In this document: piece after piece, positions 11,163-21,954 of the stretch | How the letters are laid out: each line of letters opens with the position of its first letter | Position numbering within the stretch: the first letter of the stretch is position 1 | Source of the DNA: Pseudocercospora fijiensis CIRAD86 | Lineage: Eukaryota; Ascomycota; Dothideomycetes; Mycosphaerellales; Mycosphaerellaceae | NCBI RefSeq assembly: GCF_000340215.1 | Contig: NW_006921532.1 | Coordinates: forward strand, 525,844 to 589,843 | Reading direction: 5' to 3' | Length of the DNA stretch: 64,000 nt | The notes under the pieces: generated by a model | What the model was told of the DNA's origin: nothing | The model's input: the letters and a program-made list of their open reading frames with translations, nothing else | The model's database searches: none | Position numbers and translations under genes: made by a program

Positions 11163-14100
11163 ATGCTATCTTATATATCGTCGCTAGAGGTATTACTACC
11201 GGACGCGGGTCTATCCGAACTAACTAATTAGAGCGCGAGTCTAATGCTACCCCGGGGGTATTATTACGAGTCTAACGTTTTCGCCGGCGTTATAAATTAG
11301 GACTACTAGCTATATACCTATCGACTTAAGGAGACTTCTAAAGAAGTTTACGCGCTGTTTTGTAGCGCTAATCTCTAAGCCTAGCGGCAAAGAGAGCGAG
11401 CTCGGGTTCGACAATCGATTAGTATATATACCCTATATAAGAGGGTAGCTAACAAGATTAAGCCCGTAAAGGGCAGCGTGCATATAACCGATAGGTCTAA
11501 TCCTAGCGGGAATCCTAACTAGCGACAAAAGTGTCTTAATTAGGAAGCAATATTGCTACCTAGGGATAGTCCGTACGACTAGAGATATATTACTAAAAAG
11601 TTCTCTACTATTCCTAGGGGTTTAAGGCTAATACCGGAAAGGCTTGCAAAGATTAAACCTACTATAGAGCTTTCGGATCTTAAACTTAACCTACTATATA
11701 AGCTTCTATATAATCGCGAAGCCGTATTAGTATATAACTTCACTTACCTAGGCAGAATTAACCCGGAGGTTGCCCCTCCGTAGAAGATCCGAACGATCGA
11801 ATATAAGCCTTAGGCCTACCTAGGTTTTAAGCTAAACCCGAGCCTACGAGGTATAGTCGAGGATATAATACGGCAGCGCGTAAAGGCCAGTATACTTAAG
11901 CCTTCCTATGCCTCGTATCGTAATCTATACTTCCTAGTTTAAAAGAAAATAGCTCCTAGGGAACTAAAGAAGTACCGTCTAATTAATGCTATATAAAAGT
12001 TTAACGTAGTTACGATTAGAGATACTAACCTCCCTCCGGAGACTAATAGGTTCTCGGAAGCTTTTGCTAACTGTGTTATAGCCTTACTAGTTAATGTTTT
12101 CTCGGGCTACGACTAGATCCCTCTCTATCCTAATAGCCGCGACCTTACTAGTTTCGAGATACCTCTTAGGCTATATAGACAAACTACCCTTCCCTAAGGG
12201 GCAACTAACTCCGTAGCCTAGTTCGTTCGTATTATAAACCAAGTCCTCGCGGCCTATATCTCCTATATAGCGATGCCTTTCCTTAACGACATCGGCATTA
12301 AGGGCCCTAAAACTAGGTACGATAATAAAGAAGTAGAGCCTAGTATCCGTAGGTTCTTTCTCGAATACATTTAGAACCTCGATAGTGTCCTCTACGACCT
12401 AGAGCGAGCTAACCTAACGGTGTATAGGGAGAAGCTTTAGCTCCTATATAAACGAATAAACATTGTCGGGTTTGTAACTAATAAGAACGGCCGCTATCCT
12501 AATAATGCACGGGTCCTAAAGATAGTATCCTAGCCGGATCCTACCTATTAGAAGGATGTCCGAACCTAGCTTAGAGTAGTCTCCTACTTCCGTATCTAGG
12601 TCGAGAACTTTATATTAGTATACAAGCCCTTATACGCCTTACTTAAGAAGGATGCTAAATTCGAATAGACCTCTGTTTACTAAGCGGCTAAGGATACGGT
12701 AACTAAGGCACTCGTAAGCGTACCTATACTAACATCTATTAACTACTTAGAGGGTACAGGTTTAATAATTGTTACTATTAACTCGAGCGGGGAAGGCTAT
12801 AGCGAGATACTAATATAGTATAATCGTAAAGAACTATCTTTACGATACCCTATCTAGTACGACTTAGGGCTATAGAAACCGATCGAGGCCCGGTACGATA
12901 CTAGCAAGCGAGAATGCCTTAGAGTCTATAAGGCTCTAAAGAAGTTCCGACTATAGCTCTTTAGTATATTCTTTCGCTTAGAAATCGATGCTTAGACCCT
13001 AGTCTATTAGCTTAACTATATAGCCTCCGACCTGCTAAACTCTACGATAGCTCGGTAGGTTGCCTAGATCTATTTGTTTAACTTCGACGTCTTCTACGTT
13101 CCTAGTAAGAAGCATACTAGACCGGATAGCCTTTCTAGAAGGCCCGCTATAGAAGAGGATATCGCCGAGATAATAGAAGAAGAGGATGTCGATATAGTAA
13201 TTAACTGTACTTTCTTCGCTACCTTCTATATTAATACTATACTAGCGATTACTAGGCCTGCTACCGACGACTAACCTAGCGACTAACCTAGTAACTAGCC
13301 CGACGAGAACCCTACTACTAATAATAAGGACTAGGCTAAAGCTAAGGCGGATAAACTAGAGAGGGATAATATCCTTAATAGAGTCTACTCCGACGACTCC
13401 TATTATATCGCCTACTTCCTAACCTATACGAAGAAAGCACCTAGCCTATTAAAGAGTTAATACCGTCGGGTTATTTACTATTCTCGACAATTCCTAGTTA
13501 AAGATCGAATCCTTTAGCGACAAGCGATAGTTAATGTACCTCTCTAGCGTATTATTAACGACCTAGTAGCCTAACAAGAGATCCTTCGTTCCGTTTACGA
13601 TAAGCTTAGCTACCGGGCGGCGGAGGGTACCTTCGATGTCCTTCGTCGGCGCTACTAGTAGGACGGCGTATAGGCTAATGTCTCTCGCTACTATAAGAGC
13701 TGTCCTAAGTGCAATTTTAGGAATAGCTACCGTCGGCTAGGCGAGCTACGTATCCCCGCTACCTAATTAGTTAGTAAGCGATAGTACGGTAATAGGGTTT
13801 ATCTAAGCCGGAATAATAGCCTCTATATTATTCGGGAAGGTCTTTCTCGATAGCCTAAAGCCTATTATTTCCGCAAGGGCTATAGTGCTATTAACGCCTA
13901 TAATATAGCTACCTTCTTGTTTAAGGACCTGTTCTGCCGATAGGGTACGCTTTATAAAATTATCTTAGATAACGCGACGACTAACATAGCTAAAGAAGTT
14001 TAAGCGCTACTTACTTCGTATAGGGCGAAGAACGTTCGTATCTCCTCGTACTATCCCTAATCTAATGCTATCGTTAAGCGCGGCTATCGGTCTTTAATCG

Positions 14101-15002
14101 ATGCCTTGTCTAAGCTAACTAATAGAGGTAATAGATTAGTCGCGATCTCTACCTACGTCCTAGCTCTTCTCTAGGCAGACCGAACGACTATTATCGATAC
14201 TACTAGCCTAATACTAGCGGAGCTTATAATTAGAAGAGACGCTATTCTTCCGATTAAGTTGTCCTACCGTACGTATAGCGTTTACGACTAGGGGTCTGTT
14301 CGTACTAGAGCAGATCTCCTTACCCTACGCGCTAAGGCTCTTAAGGATATAACTACTACTTCTTAGGAGGGACTTGCTCGACAACGTCGCCTTCGTAAGG
14401 AGGCTAAGTAGTATTTCGACGACTATAATACTATTAACTAGGAGCCTCTAAAGGTTAGCGATATAGTTCTCCTATACCGGTCGGAGCTAGAATATAGTTA
14501 CTCCTATAAGTTAGCCTTTAAATAGAAAGGGCCTTATAGAGTATAGGAGGTCCTTTACGATAGTTCTACGTACCGTCTTTAGGAACTTAATAGTGCTACC
14601 TTGAAGTACTCGCACCCCCGGGCTAACCTAAAGAAGATCGTCGAATTAAGAGAGCCTACCTGTCCTCCCTTAACCGAGGAGGAGGTTAGTGCCTCTATAG
14701 ACCTTCTACCGACCTTAGATGCCTACCGAGAGGAGGATCCTACCGCGATTATAGATCCTATTCTGCCTAAAAACTATACGCATCCCTAGATACGTCTTAG
14801 TAAGCTATTAGGAATAACTTATAAACAAAGGGAGGGTTATATACATATAAACTGCGCGTAGAGCATTTCCGATATTAATTCCGATAGTAAGCTAGACTTC
14901 TAGCTATCTAACTCTAACTCCGAGAAGGAACTCGACTAGTCTAGCGACGAAGACCGCCTAGAATTATAGGTATTAAACGACCCCGACCCCGAGACTAAAT
15001 AA
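11163..15002 (+). pseudogene. G1 reverse transcriptase, RNase H and integrase (RIPed)
   Basis: A single frame 3.8 kb long. RT core: VFSGYD*IPLYPNSRDLTSF near 12090, then TLP*GATNSVA*FVRI, then the active-site box MPFLNDIGIKGP, in which the first Asp has become Asn (AAC at 12285-12287, expected from TpG to TpA in TGAC). A thumb/RNase H region follows to about 13130. The integrase region spans about 13500-14450, with a basic C-terminal part and an acidic tail ending at TAA 15000-15002. In-frame TAG/TAA codons sit at expected Gln/Trp sites throughout. It is non-functional in its present form. Confidence 0.82.
11242..11266. repeat. G1 palindrome copy 1 (core CTACCCCGGGGGTA)
   Basis: A 25-bp imperfect palindrome with AT-rich outer arms around CCCCGGGGG. 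It lies inside the coding frame of G1 pol (reading LMLPRGYY). Near-identical copies occur at 15722-15746, and variants with a CCCTAGGGG centre at 15271-15295 and 18983-19006. Confidence 0.7.
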
Positions 15003-15270
15003 TTGCTTGCTCTTCCTTACCTCTATCTACCTCTACTACGTTGCTTCCTTGCTCTTGTTAATCGTTCTCCGCGCTATTAATATAGTGCCGCCCTATACCT
15101 TTAGTCCTTACCTATTGTCTGTTCCTACTAATATTTATACTCTCGTTTGTTGCTTTTAGTTTATCTTGTTATTGTCCTTTGCTTTGCCTTTGCTTTCGAT
15201 TAATATTGCTATAACTTTATTCCTTTGCTCTTGTTTTTCCTTAGATAGAACTATACGAGGCGTGTTTTCC

Positions 15271-15295
15271 TAATAACACCCTAGGGGTAGTATTA
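15271..15295. repeat. G1 palindrome copy 2 (CCCTAGGGG centre)
   Basis: Located in the spacer after pol. It matches the reverse complement of the copy at 18983-19006 over 24 bases with a one-base shift in the centre. Confidence 0.65.
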
Positions 15296-15721
15296 GAAAG
15301 ATAGCCGAACCTAACCCTCTACCCTCTAGGACTACTTCCCTCTAGCTTCCTAGACTCTAGCGACTACCCTTAGATATTAACTATAATAAGATACTCTACT
15401 AGAGACTATTCCTGCCCTAATTAGTACTAGTTACGTAGGACAACTAAGAAAGGGAGGTTCCCTTATCCCTCTCCCTTCCTACTACTTAGATAGATATAGT
15501 AACCTAGGCCTATAGCCTCTAAGAATAGGGACCTTAGGCTGTTAAGCTTAGTGTTTAGAAGAAGAAAGAAGGTAAACGCACGGACTACCTTTACGTACTT
15601 GCTAATATAAAAGGTAATGCTGCACCTATAATAGTAGTGCTATAGGCTAATATATCGACGAATTAGCTACGCTAGGCCTAGGCGACTTGCTCCTCGTTAC
15701 CGAGCATCTCTAGAGAAAAGC

Positions 15722-15746
15722 TAATACTACCCCGGGGGTATTATTA
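15722..15746. repeat. G1 palindrome copy 3 (CCCCGGGGG centre)
   Basis: The same 25-bp palindrome as copy 1 with one base difference, in the spacer upstream of the unknown ORF. Confidence 0.7.
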
Positions 15747-16162
15747 GTCCCGCTAGCCTTACTACTATAGATTTCTACTAGGGACTCGAACTAACTAGTT
15801 ACATTTCGAGTACGCGAGAGTCTACGATAGCTAAAGTTTAATAAAAGGCGCGTAGTCGCTACTAGCAATTAGCTAGATCGATTGTTAAACTTTAGCCTCT
15901 TCTAATAATAAAGAAGTCTCGTATATAGCTTTACTTTTATATATAGCCGTTATCCGTTTGCTTTACTAGCGCGGAATATACGGACTACGTTACCTTCGTA
16001 CTATATTTAAAGCGAGCTTCCTAAGCTCCTTCTTCTACTCGATTACTAACTAACTCGCTGCTGCCTAACTATCCCCCTTCTATCCGAACCCTTTAATTAT
16101 TATTGTTAAGCAACGAATACACTTACAAACTCGTTTACAACCTACTTCCGCTTCGGTCGACT

Positions 16163-18919
16163 ATGTCTTCTAGCGCCCCGAATCTACTAGGCGCTAGTAG
16201 TAGCAACGACCTACCTGCCCCTATTAACCTAAGCCTAGCCGCCCTAGTTCCGATTAAAGCCCTATCCGATAGCGCCTTAGCTACTATAACTAGCCTCGAG
16301 CACTGCTTCTAGATCGTTACTGCCCTTAAAGATCCTTAAGAGAAGATCTAGAACGCTCGTACCCTACTACGCGTTATTAATAGGAATATTAAGAAGGCTA
16401 CTATCTTAGTTGCGTTACCGTACGGTATAAACAACTTGCGTTAGTCTATCGGTAAGCGTATCTTTAAGCGCGAGGTTCTTAACGATATAGATATCGAATA
16501 AGCCTTTCCTATTATCTATAGCCTCGAGACGGCCGGTACCTAGATTCGTTTGCGCTTTAAGACCCTCGACTAGGCCTTCGAATATTAGGGAGGACTAAGT
16601 AGTCTTCCTAAGAGCCTTATTAACTTCGCCTACGGTAGATAAGAGCGTACTAAGCAGGTCTCTTCGTTCGTTAATAAGTATAAGGTCCGTCGTTAAGGCG
16701 CCGAGTACCTTTCCTATACTATAATCTATCGCGTATCTACCGCTAGCAAGAAGGTAGGTAAGCAGTTACTTAACTTGTCCTTTATACTTAACGACTTTAC
16801 GATAGCCTACTAGAAGAAGCACTACGATGCAATCGTCTAGGTAGATCTTAGTATATAGACAACTAAGGATCTACTAAAAGAGAAGGGCTATCGTATTAAT
16901 AGTATAGGCTTTATTATTAAAGGTTAAGAGGCTCCTATCGTTAATGTCCTTAAACGTAAGGCTCTTCGCCTAGAAACCGAGGCCGATACGGCTGCTAGTC
17001 TTACGCTCGCTATAGAAATGCAGGCTAAAGATCGTCGCTCGACCCGCAACTATAAGGTCCTTTAAGAAGTTTAAGACGAGCGCGCTAAGGCCGAAGTAGC
17101 GCGTAAGAAGGCATTGCATACTCGCTAGGCCCTCCGTAAGGCTACTAAGAAGTATAGCACCCCTTCTAGTACCGACTATAGTACTAACTATAGTACTAAC
17201 TATAGTAACTCGGATATTAATATACTAGATATACTACTAGAAGATATCTCCTCCGAAGGCTCCTTTAGCGAGCATAGAGATAGAGGCCTCTCGCCGATCC
17301 TATTAACTAAGAATATCTATAGTTCCTATAAGGGCGACTCTATTACGCATCTTATTACCGAAATCGATATAGTTCCTAAGGCCTTTATAGGCGAAGCTCC
17401 TACCGCTCTATCTATCTATTAACAGCTCGACGACCTTAGCAAGCTAGGTAAGGAGCGGTTTACTATATATACTAACTATATTAAGAAGGCTACTAAGGTC
17501 TGTAGTCTCTATGCTAGTACTAAGGCGAGTGTTATCGTCGGTCGCCTATTAAAGATTAGTCGCGAGGTTGCTAATTAGGATGCCTTTACTGCCCTTAAGA
17601 CTAGTTATACTAACTAGTTTCCTAGACGTCCTACTGCCGCCCCGACCTCCCTAGGACTCTACGCATTCAACCCTACTAGTACTATTACTCGCGATCTTAC
17701 GCTAACTAAGCGTCGGTATAAGTTAATTACTAGCATTCTCGGCTAAGATACCTCCTTCGACCGCTTTCGTTAGACTAGTAATACTATCTTCCCTCGGGTC
17801 TTCGGTTAGATATAGTCGCCTTATAGAGCGCACCTTCCTCTTATCGTCGACCTAATATAGAAGGAGTTTCGCATATTCTTTTAGCATATACGTAAACTGC
17901 CTAAGTCTAAGTAGGAAGGCCGTAATGCTCTTTAAACCTATAGAGTAAGCAACTAAATCGTCCGTTAGTATCCCGCCTTATAGCTCTTAGCCGTTACCCT
18001 TTAACCTAATAACGTATACGAGCTTATCTCCGTCCCTAAGCCTACTAAGTACTTTAAGGTAGGTAATAGTAGTTATAAGAACTGCCCTACTAAGGAGACT
18101 TCTCGTCTCGGACAAGATATAGTTAAGCTCGCAGCTAGTAAGGATACTAGCTATCTACGTATTAAGGTTTCTCTTATATCTAAAGATAAGACTGCCTATT
18201 TAACTATTATCGAGGGTATATACGAACTAGAGGTCTTCGAGAACTAGGTTAAGAAGCTTAATGCCCGTAGCCTAGTTCTACTAAACAAGATTAGCAAGCT
18301 TACTAATAAGTACCTTACTAACGACGACCTCGGCTATATATTCGATAGTTAGCCTAACGAAGGCGAGGCAGCTTAGTAGATCCTAAACCCTCTAAAGGAA
18401 TGCGAAGTCTCTATTTAGATACTATATCTTCCGTATAGCGATCTAAAGCCCGAGAGCGACCGTATATTAATCGACCTAGGCTACTCTCGTATTATCGACG
18501 GTACTAAGATTAAGGGCTACGACAACTTAACCGTCGCTAAGGTTACTAAGGCGTACCGCAATCTAACCGCCCTTCTAGGTTCTAATACCTTCGTACCGTT
18601 CGCCTTCCCTACCGCTATCTTAGTCGAAGGCCTTAGTTGCATTTCCGATGCCCTAGTCGGTAGAATTCCTTAGTTAAGTTACGTTATTTAGAACGAAGTT
18701 AAATAAATCCTCTAGTTTAGTAAGGAGGAGCTTAAGGACTATCTACGCGAGTAGGAGAAGGCTATATAGGACAAGGCTACTAATCTCCTCGTTAATTAAG
18801 CTTACTTCGAGGTAGAGTACTTTAGTGCTAATAGCTTTAATACCTACGGAGGAGTTTAGGAGAGTCGACTAGCTAATAAGGTTATTGCTAGTAAGGATTA
18901 CGGTACATTAAAGCAGTAG
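16163..18919 (+). pseudogene. G1 extra ORF, unknown function, about 918 codons (RIPed)
   Basis: One frame stays coherent from ATG 16163 to a TAG-TAA pair at 18917-18922 with no frameshift; every interruption is TAG/TAA as expected for RIPed Gln/Trp. The start MSSSAPNLLGASSSNDLPAP is low complexity. A charged, probably coiled-coil stretch follows near 16960-17160 (LETEADTAASLTLAIE, DERAKAEVARKKAL), then a 15-bp tandem repeat at 17175-17210 giving STDYSTNYSTNYSNS, an acidic patch, and a globular-looking C-terminal third (YLPYSDLKPESDRILIDLGY). I see no signal peptide, membrane segment, zinc knuckle or transposase motif. It lies where envelope-like or accessory ORFs occur in some LTR elements, but nothing shows it is an envelope. 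Function unknown. Confidence 0.6.
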
Positions 18920-18982
18920 TAAGTTAGCGTAGTAGATTAGATGCTTAGGAAGTTGTTTTTGTATATTAATAGAATCTAGGAA

Positions 18983-19006
18983 TAATACTACCCTAGGGGT
19001 GTTATT
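18983..19006. repeat. G1 palindrome copy 4 (CCCTAGGGG centre)
   Basis: The fourth copy, just after the unknown ORF and about 120 bp before the 3' LTR. With the copy at 15271 it brackets the spacer plus the unknown ORF. Confidence 0.65.
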
Positions 19007-19108
19007 GCGGAGTTTCTAAAAAATAGCCTTAGCTAAGATGCCTAAGGTGCCCTATATAACTGTTTGTTTGTTTTAAGCGCGCAATGTGAAGCGTGTCTAG
19101 TTAGATAC

Positions 19109-19123
19109 GAAGAAAGGGAGGGA
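19109..19123 (+). promoter_or_regulatory. G1 polypurine tract
   Basis: A purine-only run (GAAGAAAGGGAGGGA) directly before the 3' LTR, where plus-strand DNA synthesis is primed in LTR retrotransposons. Confidence 0.8.
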
Positions 19124-19403
19124 TATTAGCTAGTAACCGGCCCTATATACCTAGGCTAAGTTTTAAGCCTATATAAGAGGCCTCCTTCTATATTGTAGAT
19201 AGAGTACTAACCTCGTATAGCACATTGTTTATATTACACTTCTACAATGCCTATATTGCAGGGCTCTAGTTATTAGCCTAAGCAACCGTCTTGTTATCCT
19301 ATTATACTAAACATAACTGCCTATATTGCTATAGGTTATATTACCCTCGGTAGCCTATATTATTACTGCTAGTAGTAGTAGTAGTATTAGTTTCCGTCCT
19401 TTA
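19124..19403 (+). repeat. G1 3' LTR
   Basis: 280 bp, same length and termini as the 5' LTR, followed by CTAC (19404-19407), the target duplication, and then by resumed hAT1 transposase sequence. Confidence 0.9.
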
Positions 19404-19888
19404 CTACGTATAGGTTAACTGCTAATATAACGTCTCTAAATTCCTTTGTAACTAGTACGTTATAAGCGATACTACTAGCCGTAGAATAGCGAGTAAGGGC
19501 GTACCTAAACCTGTCCTTGTCCGCGGCTCCTTTAAGGATATTAATAGTTTTATTAGAGTTAATAATGCCTTGCTTCTTCTGTAACGTAGAGAGGTCAATC
19601 TTAGTCTAATAGGTACTATTAAGTTTCCGCTTCTCGCTACCGATAAAAATAAAGTGCTTCTTTGCTAGGTGCTAAGGCGCGTTACTAGAGTTTAACGTAT
19701 ACCGATTAGAGTCGTTGTCGTCGCAGTAGATACAATAGAAGGCCTTATACCTACCTCTATCTACCTTTAAGGGCTCCCTATCTTTTAGTACTCTCGCATA
19801 CGCCTACAACACTAGATCTAGCTAATTCCTACCTCTTCTGCGCCTCTTTAACTCGGTAAACCTAAGGCGTAGGTATCGGCTGTGCTAT
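19404..19888 (-). pseudogene. hAT1 transposase, N-terminal part with BED zinc finger (RIPed, cut by gap)
   Basis: The minus strand reads a BED-type zinc finger: KAFYCIYCDDNDSNRY, about 10 residues, then HLAKKH, with the C-x2-C and H-x(n)-H ligands kept. The preceding basic stretch and following helical region match the hAT2 copy at 23790-24200. It joins the part left of 7034 across G1. Its upstream end is lost in the assembly gap at 19889. Confidence 0.8.
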
Positions 19889-19988
19889 NNNNNNNNNNNN
19901 NNNNNNNNNNNNNNNNNNNNNNNNNNNNNNNNNNNNNNNNNNNNNNNNNNNNNNNNNNNNNNNNNNNNNNNNNNNNNNNNNNNNNNNN
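19889..19988. other. Assembly gap, exactly 100 N
   Basis: A run of exactly 100 N, the conventional placeholder for a gap of unknown size. It lies inside hAT1, so the true distance and even the adjacency of the flanks are uncertain. Confidence 0.98.
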
Positions 19989-20130
19989 TCCTACTGGACT
20001 GCACGGATGATGTTGATTTTCTAGCACTTTCTAAGTTGGTTTATGCTTCTTACGGAGGTTGTCTTACTCTCGTATATCGAAGGTATTGTTGTCTTAAATT
20101 AAACAATAAATATCAAACTTTGAGTTTGCT
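19989..20130. other. Short un-RIPed island right of the gap
   Basis: About 140 bp in which TG and CA are common (for example ACTGCACGGATGATGTTGAT), unlike the RIPed sequence on both sides. No gene seen. It may be a stray read end, a misjoined contig or a young insertion. Confidence 0.6.
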
Positions 20131-20940
20131 AGCGTGCGGCTAAGCCGTACGGACCTTGCCGTCCGTACTAAGCGACGCTTTCCGATTAGGCTTAGCTAGA
20201 CCCTAAGGCTAATATAACGCAATCTTTATAGGCGCGACAGCAAGCTCGAATACTATTCTACGACTAATTCTATACTTAAACAACAATAACAACCTTACTA
20301 CCGTACCTTAGCAACCTTAGTACCCTCGCTATCGATTAGACGGTATAGTACCTTGTCGATACGAGCCTTAAAGTACACCTATCGTAGCGGACACTACGAT
20401 TTTAGCCCGAGAAAGCACTCCTCCGAGTATATATACCTCCTTCTAAATTTGAGATAACGACGAGAACCTAGCGGCAATATAGGCTTGCCTTTGCGGTCTA
20501 TACCTTCTTATACCTTCCGAAGGCTATTAGCTATACGCTCTTAATAGCTAGCAGCCCTTTTAATAATCTTATTAGTATAGCGAAGGCTCTTTGTTATCTT
20601 CCTCGTAACCCTCCGATACGGTAACTACAAGCCCGCCTTTTTAGCCCCTCTAATATACTACTCGAAGTCCTTCTACGCTACTTTATCGATAAAGGACAGT
20701 ATACCGGCCTATTAGAAGTAGAGCTAAGTAGGGGTAACAAATTAGTTAGTTTAGCTAAGAGTCGGATAGGTAACTAGCGTGTCCTTTAGTAATAACTATA
20801 GGTAATAGCTCTATATTGCTAAGAAGGCTATAGTTAATAGGTCGGAAGTCTATATTAGCGACAATAATAACTCTTCTTCTTAAGAAGACACTAGTAACTT
20901 AGTAACCTATCAAAATTAGCGACTTCCTATGCCTATATTC
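20130..20940 (-). pseudogene. Unknown reading frame in right part of hAT1 (RIPed)
   Basis: The minus-strand frame is coherent from about 20700 to 20130: FEQYIRGAKKAGL, LPYRRVTRKITKSLRY, KGKPILPLGSRRYLKFRRR, SEECFLGLKS, interrupted only by TAG/TAA. The content is basic and helix-rich, suggesting DNA binding, but I do not recognise the family. It occupies the position of the accessory frame in hAT2, yet the two do not look alike, so it may be a separate nested insertion next to the gap. Confidence 0.4.
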
Positions 20941-21178
20941 TATACACCTACCTCTCGATAAAGGTCGCCTATTGTAGTATATTATTGTCTATAGAAACAG
21001 GTAGAAACTAGTATAAATTTAATACCTACTATAGGTGTAATATACACCCTAGTACTGCCTAAGAACAGCCGACTAATTGCTAATTATAATTACTAGTTAC
21101 TTACTTAATAATTATAATCGTAGTTATATATAATTATAGTAACTAGTAATTATTAGTAATCAATAATTAACAAGCATG

Positions 21179-21186
21179 CACTACGG
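21179..21186. repeat. hAT1 target-site duplication, right copy (CACTACGG)
   Basis: Second copy of the eight bases at 5191-5198. It directly continues into the 5' half of the GH36 gene. Confidence 0.85.
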
Positions 21187-21954
21187 CGAGAGCTGTACTA
21201 ACGCTTTCGAACTCTTCTCTAGGTCTTAACTTCTTTGTCTACTAATGATCTTAATCGTTCGGTCCCCTAGCGATAATATATAAGCTATATAGAAGATTGC
21301 TAAGCTCCTACTTCTATGAACTAGAATGCTCGATCTGCTATATATAATATTGCTTCCCGTCTTTCCTTAAGAGAGCACCTATTAGAAGAGACCTATACGT
21401 TGAAAATGTGCCTAGGTTGCTTTTAGTAATCGAAGCCCGTATGCCTAGTTAGTAAAAGTCGCTAGATCCGATATAGTCTAGACCTAAGTTACCTAGCTCG
21501 AAGGCCTTCTACTACGCTTTACGAAAATTAGTACTGTTCGCTAACTACACTTCGTACTCCTTCTACTACCTATTGTGCCCTCGGTTGAGATATCCTAGTA
21601 ATAAAGAGGCTACGGCCTGCAAGAAGACATCTTAACTGCTATTATTCTTTACTAAGACATTAGAGCGGATTATAGGTATGTCGAAAAATGTATAGAAATG
21701 TACTCGCACCCTAATACTAGTAATATCGTTATGTATCTCAACCCTTAAAGCATAGCTGTCCCGATCTCGCTACTGTTTATAGTTAACGTAGGACAGCCGT
21801 TAAGGAGTAGCACTGAATACTAGACGTTCTAAAGTTCCGTAAGTTAATCCTTTACTAAGAAGTCGAATCTGCGCAAGTAGTAGAGCATAAGCAAGTTCGG
21901 TGTCTGTGTTATATACTGTAACATCAGTGTTCTTTAGACGAATTGAATGGATCT

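Larger units (their letters stand above)
15003..16162 (+). other. G1 spacer between pol and unknown ORF
   Basis: About 1.15 kb with no coherent coding frame. It holds two of the four palindromes (15271, 15722). The final 300 bp are pyrimidine-rich and could be the leader of the ORF that follows. Confidence 0.5.
7035..19403 (+). mobile_element. G1: 12.4-kb Gypsy-type LTR retrotransposon with an extra large ORF
   Basis: Two 280-bp LTRs (7035-7314 and 19124-19403) bound a plus-strand element. Internal order: leader with no gene (7315-8130), gag with zinc knuckle and protease (8131 to about 11150), RT-RNase H-integrase (11163-15002), spacer with palindromes (15003-16162), an unknown ORF of about 918 codons (16163-18919), and polypurine tract. 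The domain order RT before integrase is Gypsy-like. It is inserted in hAT1. RIP is near saturation. The length is well above the usual 5-8 kb, mostly because of the extra ORF and spacer. Confidence 0.88.
5199..21178 (-). mobile_element. hAT1: hAT-superfamily DNA transposon split by LTR element G1
   Basis: The ends are AT-rich and related to those of hAT2 (inverted terminal TTGATTACTA; the right end read inward starts CATGCTTGTTAATT). The transposase is on the minus strand in two pieces separated by G1: the C-terminal part at about 5345-7034 and the N-terminal BED-finger part at 19404-19888, running into an assembly gap. The last part, about 20130-21060, holds a further minus-strand frame. It is flanked by 8-bp duplications CACTACGG and is inserted in the GH36 gene. 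Heavily RIPed except just right of the gap. The true length without G1 is about 3.6 kb plus whatever the gap hides. Confidence 0.85.

Noticed and set aside
10823..16312. Short open frames at 10823-11020, 13074-13274, 14601-14789 and 16103-16312 as separate genes
   Set aside because: They are stop-free stretches of the larger G1 reading frames, not independent genes.
15271..19006. Palindromes as terminal inverted repeats of a DNA transposon carrying the unknown ORF
   Set aside because: No target-site duplication is seen at 15271/19006, and a near-identical palindrome lies inside the pol frame at 11242. Kept as a possibility in the findings but not called as an element.
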